Below, piece by piece: positions 19,482 through 28,005 of a stretch of DNA of 37,781 nucleotides. The position numbers and the translations under genes were made by a program. The notes beneath the pieces are model-generated. The model searched no databases and had not been told where the DNA came from. It worked only from the letters and a program-made list of their open reading frames with translations. The stretch is from IMG/VR virus record IMGVR_UViG_3300029309_000114, positions 1 through 37,781 of that record; one strand, written 5' to 3'. The stretch comes from a virus. How positions within the stretch are numbered: position 1 is the stretch's first letter; each line of letters starts with the position of its first letter.

Positions 19482-21784
19482 GGTCTCTGCCTTATTCCGA
19501 CCTTGAGCGTGGGGTCGCAAGCATTGCCGGGATTGACCCAACCAATCTCCTGACGCATGAAAAAGTTCTGATTGCAGAGTATGTCACAGATGCGGTCAAG
19601 TATTGTTGGGATTATTATCCCTGGGCAGAATTTACAAAAACCGAAGAAAGATACTTTCGGGAAGTTTTTGAACCAAACAAGCAATATCTTTCCGGGGACG
19701 AGGTTTACTATTTAAATTCATACTATCGGGCGCGTGTAGATGTCCAGGCAAGTACGATTGATCTGTCTTCGGGCAATTGGTATGAAGTGGGTGATCGGTC
19801 TTCTGCGACTCAATGGACGGAAAAGGGATGTTATTACATTGGTGCAAGAGTAGAGTATAACGGCAAATTTTACATTTGCATTGCCGAACCTACCGACACC
19901 ATTGGGGCATATGGAAACCAACCATGTTGCTTTGAAATCAATGCCATCGACCCGGATGATTCTACTTACTTTGAAGAAATCGAAAACAATGTTTTCAATC
20001 GTTTCATAGCATATGAACAACCAGGCAAAGATGTAATCGGTACAACTTTGTCAGTCACTCTAGAAGATCCCAGGTACAATGATACGAAGCCTTTGAATTG
20101 GCGTGAGGATCGAGAAGGAATTTACATCGATCCGGAAGGCAATAGTTTCAATTCGGTGTATTTACGATTTCGTCTCGAAGCACCGATATACACCCACGAA
20201 TCGACTACGGATGAAGTGCCAAAATTTCTTGCTCCTGCAATAAAAGCTTTTGCCTATAAATCGTGGCTTATTGGGGATGGTCAGCACGAGAAGGCGCAAC
20301 TTCAGGACATATACGGATTAGACCTATTACTCCGCGAAGTGGATCGCCTGGATTTGCAACAAGACCGGGCGCAACCCTTTACGATCACAAAGAATCCATA
20401 CCGAAGGGTAAATGCTCGCCAAAGCATCCAAGCTTCGGAAACAACCGGGCAAATATCATCCCTCAAAGAATCCCAGGTAGATATTGCGTTTGGAATCACA
20501 AAGCAAGTTTTAGGCATAGTCCTGGGGCTTAAATCGGTGACTACCGCAGACATCAGCATGTCGGTTGTGGCAGAAGGTTTAAAAGCAAATGTTCAAACAA
20601 CAATTCAGTCCGATATTGGAATATCAGCATCCGCGAACGGAAAGAATGCGGTAAAGCAATCAAATGTTTCAATGGGTACGGAGGTCTATACCGGATCTCC
20701 ATTCCTTGGGGTAGGTATTGGTGAGGTTGCAGGGCAAAAGGAATTTGGGTCTGCGAATGTAGACATCACTACTGGTATCACAGTCCAAGTAACCGGAGAG
20801 AATCCAGTAAAGTTTGGAACTTTGCTACCTTCATCATTTGGTTTTGTGATAACGGCAAGTCCAACCGGAATCAATGATGTTGAAAGTGAAACAGTAAATG
20901 CAAACTTGAGCTTGTCAGTTAGTGCAGAAGCACAAAAGGAAGCATCCAGGACAGTCTCGAATATTCCAATATCTATGAGCGTGACTTCACAGGGTAGCGC
21001 TTCACCGGCAATCACCGGACAAGTTAGTATGAGCTTTGGAATTACGACAAGTATCGACACCATTGCACTTGGCACTTCGGTCAACTCGATGGCGGATTTT
21101 ACTTCATCCACTCCTTTGACATTTACTGGAAGCAAGTATGCTTACAAAGTAAATCAAAACGGAAAATTTCATCAGTATAAACATCCAACTGAAACTTATT
21201 TTCCTACAAGTTTTATTGGACTGCAATTTGAGTTAGAAGATCAATCGAATCTTTTTTATAGATCATATGCCGGTGGAAGCACGGCAAGAATGCGTTTTCT
21301 TTTGCGAAGTGATGGTGCTAATTCAACAACGGCATTGAGTGGGACAGTAAGTGTATTCAAGAAAAATTCAACAAGCGGAGCATTTGCAAAACTTTTTGAC
21401 TACACTTTGCCACACTATTCTTCATACCATGTGACATTCAATACTTCACCAGTTGGTACTAATTATATTGTAGATGATAGTGGTACAGTAACGACCTGGA
21501 GCAGAACCTCATATCAGGCGCAAGTGACAAGTGATATTATCCAAATTTCTGATGATAACTCAACCGGATGGTTATATGCCGGGACACCCTATCAGACAGA
21601 CCCAAACGCAACAAATGAAAACTTAATTTTCCACCATCTTGCTCAAAGAGGTGAGACATATCGGTACATTTTCAATGTGAATTTACCGGTGAAAATTTAT
21701 AGCGGATTGATTGGTCAGTCATCCGATGACACTAATCATCACCCCGAATTTATTAGGGCAACATCAGGAGTCCTTGTTAACTAA
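19478..21784 (+). CDS. Neck/tail protein with gp4-like N-terminus and nine beta repeats
   Basis: Encodes 768 residues. Residues 1-60 and 245-300 resemble the head-tail adaptor seen next to capsid genes in podoviruses (helix L-T-H-E-K-V-L-I-A-E-Y-V-T-D-A-V then Y-Y-P-W-A). A loop at about 70-140 carries two Y-x-x-G-x-x-V-x-Y-x-G-like segments that recall small carbohydrate-binding modules. From ~332 to 530 there are about nine beta repeats of 17-25 residues with pattern (V/I)S(M/I)S(V/I)xxxG. The remaining ~230 residues are a beta-rich domain with Y-x-H-P. It may therefore be a fused adaptor and outward-projecting spike. The fusion is unusual. Confidence 0.68.
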   Translation: MRSLPYSDLERGVASIAGIDPTNLLTHEKVLIAEYVTDAVKYCWDYYPWAEFTKTEERYFREVFEPNKQYLSGDEVYYLNSYYRARVDVQASTIDLSSGNWYEVGDRSSATQWTEKGCYYIGARVEYNGKFYICIAEPTDTIGAYGNQPCCFEINAIDPDDSTYFEEIENNVFNRFIAYEQPGKDVIGTTLSVTLEDPRYNDTKPLNWREDREGIYIDPEGNSFNSVYLRFRLEAPIYTHESTTDEVPKFLAPAIKAFAYKSWLIGDGQHEKAQLQDIYGLDLLLREVDRLDLQQDRAQPFTITKNPYRRVNARQSIQASETTGQISSLKESQVDIAFGITKQVLGIVLGLKSVTTADISMSVVAEGLKANVQTTIQSDIGISASANGKNAVKQSNVSMGTEVYTGSPFLGVGIGEVAGQKEFGSANVDITTGITVQVTGENPVKFGTLLPSSFGFVITASPTGINDVESETVNANLSLSVSAEAQKEASRTVSNIPISMSVTSQGSASPAITGQVSMSFGITTSIDTIALGTSVNSMADFTSSTPLTFTGSKYAYKVNQNGKFHQYKHPTETYFPTSFIGLQFELEDQSNLFYRSYAGGSTARMRFLLRSDGANSTTALSGTVSVFKKNSTSGAFAKLFDYTLPHYSSYHVTFNTSPVGTNYIVDDSGTVTTWSRTSYQAQVTSDIIQISDDNSTGWLYAGTPYQTDPNATNENLIFHHLAQRGETYRYIFNVNLPVKIYSGLIGQSSDDTNHHPEFIRATSGVLVN

Positions 21785-21802
21785 AAAAAAGGAGAAATTA
21801 AA

Positions 21803-22225
21803 ATGAGTCAGGCAACAGATTATTTGGAGGGCATCGTTCTTAGCGGACTTCCAACTTTAGGAACAGTCGATTTTTCAGATGGTACTGTAACCGCAGGAAC
21901 AGGGGCGTACATAGGTCTTTTGACATCTGCACCAACCGATTCGTCCGGTGGGACGGAAGTGAGTGGAACTGCATACGCAAGAGTCCAGGTCGGTGCAACT
22001 GGGCAAGGGTCTTTTTCCGGAAGCGCCGGATCGACGACCAATGACGCAGAATTCAGATGGGCGGATGCCGGAAGCAACTGGGGGAATATCACCCATGTAG
22101 GTCTTTATGATTCCGCAACCGGTGGAAACCTTCTAGTCTATGGCGCACTTGCAAGTTCCGTAGACATTAGTTCCGGGGACATCTTTAAGATTCCTGGAAG
22201 CGGATTTACGATCCAAATGAATTAA
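21803..22225 (+). CDS. Small beta-structured tail/decoration protein
   Basis: Encodes 140 residues with AAGGAG ribosome site. The pattern G-T-E-V-S-G-x-x-Y-A-R-V, then G-N-I-T-H-V-G-L-Y-D-S-A-T-G-G-N-L-L-V-Y-G-A-L and G-D-x-F-x-I is that of a widespread phage structural family of about 110-140 residues found with tail genes. It is all beta and glycine/serine-rich. Probably a tail or capsid surface component. The end overlaps the next start by one base (TAATG). Confidence 0.72.
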   Translation: MSQATDYLEGIVLSGLPTLGTVDFSDGTVTAGTGAYIGLLTSAPTDSSGGTEVSGTAYARVQVGATGQGSFSGSAGSTTNDAEFRWADAGSNWGNITHVGLYDSATGGNLLVYGALASSVDISSGDIFKIPGSGFTIQMN

Positions 22226-22653
22226 TGCTCCGAAAGGCATTTATCATAATATCATGTCTCTTTTGTTTTAGTTGTTCGTTTCGGTCACTTCTCTCACCAT
22301 CCTTGGCGTTGGTGGGAGGAGCAACCGGGGCGGTTGCAACCGGGGGGAATCCAATGGGTGCAGGACTTGGTGCAGGATTAGGGGCAGGAACAGGAACTCT
22401 TCTGTCAATGGATGATGAAATGCGTGAGGACAAGGTCATGATGGTCGAAGCTTTAACCACCGGTGATGTCAATAAACTTGTAGAATCCAAACTTCAAAAC
22501 GCAAAAGAAGATGGGTTTTTTGATGGGATTCTTACTGAGATATACGGAGTCATCAAGCTATGCGTGATAGGTTGTGCGCTTTGGTTTCTCGTACCAATGA
22601 TCTATTCGCATTGGAGAGCAAAAAGGTCGGAAAGAAAATGGAAACAAACTTAG
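22225..22653 (+). CDS. Membrane protein with signal/lipobox and glycine zipper; lysis candidate
   Basis: Encodes 142 residues. The hydrophobic N-terminus has cysteines at 11, 14 and 17 (I-I-S-C or C-F-S-C as possible lipobox). A Gly-rich segment (about 30-55, repeated G-A-G-L-G) can insert in membranes. The middle is helical and hydrophilic, and a C-terminal transmembrane helix (about 112-130: C-V-I-G-C-A-L-W-F-L-V-P-M-I) is followed by a basic tail. With the next gene it forms a two-gene membrane pair, the best lysis-module (holin/spanin-like) candidate here. Confidence 0.6.
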   Translation: MLRKAFIIISCLFCFSCSFRSLLSPSLALVGGATGAVATGGNPMGAGLGAGLGAGTGTLLSMDDEMREDKVMMVEALTTGDVNKLVESKLQNAKEDGFFDGILTEIYGVIKLCVIGCALWFLVPMIYSHWRAKRSERKWKQT

Positions 22654-22871
22654 TATTCTATGCCTTGCAAACTGTTAGCGGATGCTTGTTTGCGGTTGGG
22701 GCATTTATGATCAAAAGCGTATTTACGGAAATGAAATGCCAATCAAAAAGAATTGGTAAACTAGAGGTCGATATGGCTCGAAATACATCCGAAAACGAAA
22801 CTCTTTTCAAACGCCTGGATGGCATTGAAACCAAGCTTGATAAGCTACTGGAGAACTGGAGAACGAAGTAA
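22638..22871 (+). CDS. Membrane-anchored coiled-coil protein; holin-like candidate
   Basis: Encodes 77 residues from ATG 22638 (the frame opens earlier at 22560 inside the previous gene). One transmembrane helix (about 5-27) is followed by a soluble coiled coil (I-G-K-L-E-V-D-M-A-R-N, then L-F-K-R-L-D-G-I-E-T-K-L-D-K-L-L). This is the topology of XhlA-like holin-associated proteins. It overlaps both neighbours. Lysis role is inferred. Confidence 0.58.
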   Translation: METNLVFYALQTVSGCLFAVGAFMIKSVFTEMKCQSKRIGKLEVDMARNTSENETLFKRLDGIETKLDKLLENWRTK

Positions 22872-24382
22872 TGCCCAGGTATCGAAGTTTTGGTCAACTG
22901 GATGATCCATTCATTGAAGATGGTGACCAAGGTTTCATTGGCTTAGACGCGCAAACTGATGGTACGAGACTGCAACCAGGCTTCGTTCAGTTTGCTTCGA
23001 ATATAAGATTTGATTCCGGAGTGGCAAAAGTCAGACCTGGTCTTGAAAAAATCAAAGAATATACCGAGTCTATTTGCTCCCTGGTGGAATTTAGAGATCC
23101 CGATGGAACTCAAGACATTTTAGCAATTACACCGGACAAGGTTAAGTATGTTACAAAAACAAAAAATGATCTAAACCTTTTTGAAACAGTATCAGAAAAT
23201 GCAACTGGATTACAGTTATTCGGTGACATCATTGTCTTCGATGCCGGAAAGCGTCCACAAATATCAAATGGCACTTCTGATTTTGTACAACTTTCGGCAA
23301 CTCCTTCAATAAATGATGGAGCATTCAAGGTCTGCCCGAATGCACCTTTTGGGACATTTTTGGCAAATAGACTTATCGTTCCGGACTATGCTGACAGTCC
23401 AACCACAATACTGATTTCAGACATCCTTGACCCAAACTTGTTTCAAATAGCAACAGGTGAATTTTTCATCAACAAGGGAACTCAAGATATCACACTTGCC
23501 TTTGCGCAATACCAAGAAAACCAGTTGCTCTGCCTAAATGCTACAAGCATCCATTTGGTGTCAAATATTCATAGTTTGGATTCCGCATCTTTTGAAATCA
23601 CCAGGCAATTCGGGATCGCAGGGACGCGAGCGTTTTGTCAGTCCGGGGCATACACTTATTTCATGTCGAGTGAAGGGGATGTCCAGGTGCTTGTTCCTTC
23701 AAGCGACCCGGCAAAGGGGTTAGGTATAAGCATCAGCAAAGTGACTGTAGATCAGTTGCCTTTGTCTGCTCCGATTCAACCAATTATCGATAACATAAAC
23801 TTCGATATTTTGGACAAGAGCATTCTGCATTACCACAAAAACAGGGTATATGTTTCATGCGGAATTGATTCGTCAAACATGAACTCCCTTTTGGTTTACA
23901 ATTCATTACTTTCCCAATGGGAATCAGTCGATATTCTACCAATTAATATCGTCGATATAATTTCGCACCGGGGAAAAATGTACATTGCCGATGAGAATAA
24001 TGTTTACGAATATGGATCAAGCACTTCAGACATAGGTTTGCCAATTACCGGAAAACTTATCACCAGGGACTACACCTTGGGAACGCGAGACATCAAAAAA
24101 TTTGTTCGAGGCACTTTGGGTTACGCGAGCGAATCAGGGAGTGGGATAAATATACTTGTTGCCACAAAGAATCCGGACAAAAGAATATTCAGCAAGCAGA
24201 TTGTCGAAGGTGACAATGACTTTGATCGGATGACTAGGTTCAATACCCGGCAAAGAGGGTTTTCCGCAAATGTTGAAATCAATGCGATTTCCGGACTTAC
24301 AGTACCTACGGAGATCCGTAGGGTGTCCCTAGAAGGGTTTGTTGGCAATGGTCGAACTGGAGGGGACTTCGATGGCATTTGA
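22871..24382 (+). CDS. Tail/neck protein, beta-propeller-like (gp10/stabilisation type)
   Basis: Encodes 503 residues. The N-terminus has the pattern F-I-G-L-D then Q-F-A-S-N-I-R-F-D-S-G-V-A-K-V-R-P-G, seen in phage proteins that act like P22 gp10 (plugging the connector after packaging). The rest consists of repeating beta blades (I-Y-x-x-x-N-N-V-Y-E-Y-G etc.). The C-terminus gives a beta segment ending in G-D-F-D-G-I. It overlaps the next gene by 11 bases. The exact role (neck plug versus tail hub) is not settled. Confidence 0.68.
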   Translation: MPRYRSFGQLDDPFIEDGDQGFIGLDAQTDGTRLQPGFVQFASNIRFDSGVAKVRPGLEKIKEYTESICSLVEFRDPDGTQDILAITPDKVKYVTKTKNDLNLFETVSENATGLQLFGDIIVFDAGKRPQISNGTSDFVQLSATPSINDGAFKVCPNAPFGTFLANRLIVPDYADSPTTILISDILDPNLFQIATGEFFINKGTQDITLAFAQYQENQLLCLNATSIHLVSNIHSLDSASFEITRQFGIAGTRAFCQSGAYTYFMSSEGDVQVLVPSSDPAKGLGISISKVTVDQLPLSAPIQPIIDNINFDILDKSILHYHKNRVYVSCGIDSSNMNSLLVYNSLLSQWESVDILPINIVDIISHRGKMYIADENNVYEYGSSTSDIGLPITGKLITRDYTLGTRDIKKFVRGTLGYASESGSGINILVATKNPDKRIFSKQIVEGDNDFDRMTRFNTRQRGFSANVEINAISGLTVPTEIRRVSLEGFVGNGRTGGDFDGI

Positions 24383-24764
24383 GGCTAATGTAATTCCTGG
24401 TTCAACTCCGGAAGTTGGTGGAGATGTTTTGACATCCTTGCGAAATATATCTGCTCCTCGCGTAATCGTTCCAACCAACAATATTGTCATACAACCTGGT
24501 GAAACCATGAGAGTGGAAGGTAGCCTGGTAGTGGATGGGACTCTCATCGGTGAAGGTGTACCAAGCGCATTGGAAGATCCACCTTTGGTTGACTTGCCTG
24601 ATGTATCGATCAGCAACTTAAATGTCGGAAATATTTTGTCTTGGAACGGAACTGCATTCATCAATACCAGGGCAGAGTTTGATTTTGTGGATGGGGTAAT
24701 CGATGGAGGATTTCCGACAACAACTTATCAAGAGGTTTTGGATATCGATGGAGGATTTGTTTGA
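24372..24764 (+). CDS. Small fibre-like protein
   Basis: Encodes 130 residues from ATG 24372 with GGAGGGG at seven bases (upstream in-frame ATG 24339 lies inside the previous gene and is rejected). Beta motif G-S-L-V-V-D-G-T-L-I-G-E-G around residue 50, then a loop with D-L-P-D-V-S-I-S-N-L, and two repeated D-G-G-F segments near the C-terminus. The pattern of short beta strands with G-x-L-x-V-x-G is fibre-like. The stop overlaps the next start by one base (TGATG). Confidence 0.66.
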   Translation: MAFEANVIPGSTPEVGGDVLTSLRNISAPRVIVPTNNIVIQPGETMRVEGSLVVDGTLIGEGVPSALEDPPLVDLPDVSISNLNVGNILSWNGTAFINTRAEFDFVDGVIDGGFPTTTYQEVLDIDGGFV

Positions 24765-25009
24765 TGAGTGTTTACAGACGGATTCAGATTCGCAGGGGGA
24801 CTTCGAGCGAATGGACTTCTGCATCTCCACCAGTTGTTTTGCACCAAGGAGAACTGGGTTTGGACACTACTGCAAAACGGATAAAGGTCGGAGATGGTTT
24901 CAAGAATTGGTCGGAATTGGAGTATATCGACGATCCAGGACTAGACATTATCCGCTCTGAATACGGAGATGACACCACTTTTGAAATTCAATTTGAGTTA
25001 TACAAATGA
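24764..25009 (+). CDS. Fibre protein with Mtd-type N-terminal domain
   Basis: Encodes 81 residues from ATG 24764. R-R-I-Q-I-R-R-G-T-S-S-E-W, then H-Q-G-E-L-G-L-D-T-T-A-K-R-I-K-V-G-D-G is the major-tropism-determinant N-terminal fold (Mtd_N), used by many phages to join receptor-binding proteins to the baseplate. There is no C-terminal lectin domain and no reverse transcriptase in the window, so this is not a DGR target; it is a stand-alone adaptor. The stop overlaps the next microprotein. Confidence 0.78.
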   Translation: MSVYRRIQIRRGTSSEWTSASPPVVLHQGELGLDTTAKRIKVGDGFKNWSELEYIDDPGLDIIRSEYGDDTTFEIQFELYK

Positions 25010-25173
25010 GGAAAAAAAAGAAAAAGAAGAAAAACATTCCGACCAATCCTAAACTTTACGCCAGGGTCAAAGCAGAGACTAAAAGAAAGTTCGATGTATA
25101 TCCTAGTGCTTACGCAAATGCATACCTTACAAAGACTTACCAAGATAGAGGGGGAGGATATAGGGTAGGATGA
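25006..25173 (+). CDS. 55-residue basic microprotein (YPSAYANAYL type)
   Basis: ATG 25006 to TGA 25173. A poly-Lys N-terminus is followed by N-P-K-L-Y-A-R-V-K-A-E-T-K-R-K-F-D-V-Y-P-S-A-Y-A-N-A-Y-L and a glycine-rich end. The Y-P-S-A-Y-A-N-A-(W/Y)-L core is a pattern I recognise from small basic proteins encoded among structural genes of marine phages. It is coupled by 4-base overlaps to both neighbours. Probably DNA-binding/virion-associated; unproven. Confidence 0.72.
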   Translation: MRKKKKKKKNIPTNPKLYARVKAETKRKFDVYPSAYANAYLTKTYQDRGGGYRVG

Positions 25174-25442
25174 GTCTTACAAAATGGTTCAACGAAAATT
25201 GGGTGGACATCTCTCGAACGAAAAAGGGTGGAGGTCACCCCAAGTGCGGACGAAAGAAGGCAAGCAAGTCTTCTAAGGGTTATCCCAAATGCGTACCGGC
25301 TTCCAAAGCTCGAACCATGACAAAAGCTCAAAAGGCATCAGCAGTTAAGCGAAAAAGATCTAAAGCCCAAGGGGTAGGGGGAAAACCAACCAATGTAAAA
25401 ACTTTTGTTCGTAGAAGAAAAACTAAAAGGAAAAAGAAATGA
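25170..25442 (+). CDS. Basic protein, DUF5872-like
   Basis: Encodes 90 residues. M-S-L-T-K-W-F-N-E-N-W-V-D-I-S-R then G-G-G-H-P-K-C-G-R and Y-P-K-C-V-P-A-S-K-A and K-A-Q-K-A-S-A-V-K-R-K-R match the DUF5872-type small proteins. The two cysteine-containing loops could bind zinc and the Lys/Arg-rich C-terminus binds nucleic acid. It sits in the fibre cluster, where a basic, possibly packaged protein is unexpected. It overlaps both neighbours by 4 bases. Confidence 0.72.
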   Translation: MSLTKWFNENWVDISRTKKGGGHPKCGRKKASKSSKGYPKCVPASKARTMTKAQKASAVKRKRSKAQGVGGKPTNVKTFVRRRKTKRKKK

Positions 25443-26581
25443 CAACAGATATTTTTGGAAAAGTCGGTCAGTTGACAGGCACAGAATTTAAAAATTTGAG
25501 AGTAAGCATAGGACAAACCTACGCAACCAAGGTTAGCTTGGGCAATGTGGTTAACACAATTGATTTTTCTCCATATGCGACGAAAGTGAGTCTCAATGGG
25601 TACAATTCCGGGTCAAATATATTTGATTTATTAAAAGCGACCAGGGCGGAACTTGGAGAACTTAAAGTCACCGGTGATACCACAATTGTAAACACTCAAA
25701 CAGTTGAAGTCTCTGATAATATCATCGAGCTAAACCTGGCGAGCAATGGAGGTGAAACCGCTCAAACAAGTGGCATTCAAATCAATCGGGGAGGTCAAAC
25801 GACAACCAATACTAACAACTATAACAGTTCGACGAATTGGTCACAGTCATCTCAACTTAGTGGTGGATATTCAAATGACGAAGACATTAGAACAATCGAA
25901 GCAAATGGGGACAGTAGTGCTTTGTGGTCGGCTTATTATGTTTACGACACCGGAAGCAATACCACTACAAAACTGATTTTTAAAGCGAACAACGACATTC
26001 AGCTTTTAGTTGAGGATGGGTCTACCTTCTCTGTATTAACAAGTCAAATCATTGGCACTTGGTCATCAACTGGTTTTGTGATGTCGGATGGTTGGTCTTT
26101 TTCAAATATTACCATCTCAAATGGACTAAGTTATCTCACGCAAAATGGATCAAATACATCCGGCAATGTGGTTACGGATTTCGATTTAACTTACACCGCA
26201 TCAAATACAAATATCGATAAAGCCAAAATTCTTTGGAATGATACGACAACGAAGTTCGAACTAAAAGTCGGAACTGCATTGACCGACTTGAACGTGCAAA
26301 AAATATATTTCTCAAATAATTTTGCCCAGGAATCGGATCTTCCAAGTGCAAGCACATTTCACGGAATGTTTGCCCATGTTCACGGAACAGGCAAAGCTTA
26401 TTATTCTCATGCCGGTGCATGGCATGAACTAATTACCGAAACCGGTGGGCAAACCATAAATGGCAACTTGACTTTGACCGGTGACCTGGCGGTTTCTGCC
26501 GGTACAAACATCAAGGTCAACAATGTGGAACTGGGTGACTTCGCAAGCTTTTCCAATGCTTTTTCTAATGCTCTAACATGA
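25439..26581 (+). CDS. Tail fibre protein A
   Basis: Encodes 380 residues. The N-terminal adaptor is T-D-I-F-G-K-V-G-Q-L-T-G-T-E-F-K-N-L. Fibre shaft segment T-I-V-N-T-Q-T-V-E-V-S-D-N-I-I-E-L-N at about 80-97 is typical of phage tail fibres. An inserted Ser/Thr/Asn-rich beta domain spans about 120-270. The C-terminus has the adhesin-type G-N-L-T-L-T-G-D-L and a Lys/Val segment. The next fibre shares the same adaptor pattern, so both may attach at the same site on the tail. The stop overlaps the next start (ATGA). Confidence 0.82.
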   Translation: MTTDIFGKVGQLTGTEFKNLRVSIGQTYATKVSLGNVVNTIDFSPYATKVSLNGYNSGSNIFDLLKATRAELGELKVTGDTTIVNTQTVEVSDNIIELNLASNGGETAQTSGIQINRGGQTTTNTNNYNSSTNWSQSSQLSGGYSNDEDIRTIEANGDSSALWSAYYVYDTGSNTTTKLIFKANNDIQLLVEDGSTFSVLTSQIIGTWSSTGFVMSDGWSFSNITISNGLSYLTQNGSNTSGNVVTDFDLTYTASNTNIDKAKILWNDTTTKFELKVGTALTDLNVQKIYFSNNFAQESDLPSASTFHGMFAHVHGTGKAYYSHAGAWHELITETGGQTINGNLTLTGDLAVSAGTNIKVNNVELGDFASFSNAFSNALT

Positions 26582-28005
26582 CCGATATCTTGGCACAGAT
26601 TGGTACTGAGGTAGGTTCTGAAATTAAGAACCTAGACATCCGCTTGTCTAGTGCTGAAAATGCTATTGTCAACTTAGGTGGACAAACTCCTCCACCCACA
26701 GGCAATTTCACAATAGAGCCTGTCACTTGGACTAATTTGTCGGAGATCAATCTTAGCGGAGAAAAGCTTTTAAATACAGACTTTGATTTACCTACTCTTG
26801 AGTTAGGGGTGGAGGTTGTAGTTTTAACCGGATGGTCGAACGGAGGTAAAATCGCATCAGTTGGACAGGTTTATGTAATTGATTTAGTCCAATCCAATGG
26901 AGGCATGCGATTAACTAATTCTTCGCAAAGTATATTCGCAAGCGCGTCTCAAATGCAAAACAATGTCCAAGCCAATACTCCTGCAAATTGGAGTGTATCC
27001 AACGGAACTCTTGATCAGGACAAATTGTCACAGGGAATTATCAAGGGCTTCAACTCATCCGTTGGAGTTCAGCAGATGTTTAGCAATCCCATAGCAAGTG
27101 GGACGGCATTGGTAGCGAAGGTGACTCGCAACGATACTAACGAAAGTGGTACAGTCCATGTGCAAACTTTACGCGCAAATGGAACGCCTTTTGGCGGAAA
27201 TAAAAATATAACTTTTGCGGACGGATTCGTCGAATTTGAGACAACAGAAACAGCTTATGGAATTAGACTAACCACTCATGGAGATCGTGAGGTAAGCTCT
27301 ATATCCTTGTTCCAGGGGGAGGTAAGTGGTGGTTCTGTTCAGACTTTCACAGGTGGTTCTATTGAAAAAATAAGTGGGGTCGATGGGTACAACGCAGGAG
27401 CATCATCAGTTCAAAAAATTGATGGGCAAAAAGATGGTTATGTTCAATTCCAAATTGGTCATGCGACTCGCTCAGTCAGGGTAGGACTTGTTAATCAAGA
27501 TTCTGACTACGAAGTTGATATTCCATTTAAATTAAATTTTGGAGGTGGAAAAATAGATTTTTACCAACCATTTTTAGACAACCAAAAATCTTACGAAAGT
27601 GGTGATTGGTTTCGCATTCGACACTATTCGGCAAACAACGAAATTCATTTTCAAAAAAGAGAAGATATTTATCAGGCAAACACGACTAATTCCTATGAAG
27701 TTGGAACAAAAATTTTGATCCTGAGAGATTTCAGTTCCGCAATAAAAGACGAAATTGTTACTGTTTATTTGGTTGGTAGTAGTGGAGTGCCTAGCTTCGA
27801 GCAAGAGGATGGAACGAGGTTTGGTGCGCAAGCCGGGATTTCAGGATTTGGTCGAACAGATTGGTGGGAAGTCGCGGAGTCGATTGGTCAAGACTATGTC
27901 ACCTTTTACACTCACCCAGTTTTTTCAAACGGCAATGATCTTTTTGTAGACGCAAGTCTGCATACTGTTGGTTCACGCCTTAACGATTGTCTATTAGCAA
28001 CATGA
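26578..28005 (+). CDS. Tail fibre protein B (receptor-binding candidate)
   Basis: Encodes 475 residues. It starts T-D-I-L-A-Q-I-G-T-E-V-G-S-E-I-K-N-L, clearly the same adaptor pattern as the upstream fibre. A Pro-rich hinge (T-P-P-P-T) near residue 40 leads into several beta domains, including W-S-V-S-N-G and a C-terminal region with W-W-E-V-A-E-S-I-G. No catalytic motif is visible. As the longer distal fibre it is a candidate for host recognition. The stop overlaps the GNAT-like gene. Confidence 0.78.
   Translation: MTDILAQIGTEVGSEIKNLDIRLSSAENAIVNLGGQTPPPTGNFTIEPVTWTNLSEINLSGEKLLNTDFDLPTLELGVEVVVLTGWSNGGKIASVGQVYVIDLVQSNGGMRLTNSSQSIFASASQMQNNVQANTPANWSVSNGTLDQDKLSQGIIKGFNSSVGVQQMFSNPIASGTALVAKVTRNDTNESGTVHVQTLRANGTPFGGNKNITFADGFVEFETTETAYGIRLTTHGDREVSSISLFQGEVSGGSVQTFTGGSIEKISGVDGYNAGASSVQKIDGQKDGYVQFQIGHATRSVRVGLVNQDSDYEVDIPFKLNFGGGKIDFYQPFLDNQKSYESGDWFRIRHYSANNEIHFQKREDIYQANTTNSYEVGTKILILRDFSSAIKDEIVTVYLVGSSGVPSFEQEDGTRFGAQAGISGFGRTDWWEVAESIGQDYVTFYTHPVFSNGNDLFVDASLHTVGSRLNDCLLAT

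Noticed and set aside
20686-21135. 149-codon minus-strand frame
   Set aside because: Antisense to the beta-repeat region; repeated sense codons create a long open frame without coding features.
24764-25009. Diversity-generating retroelement target
   Set aside because: The Mtd-type N-terminal fold is present but there is no lectin variable region, template repeat or reverse transcriptase in the window.
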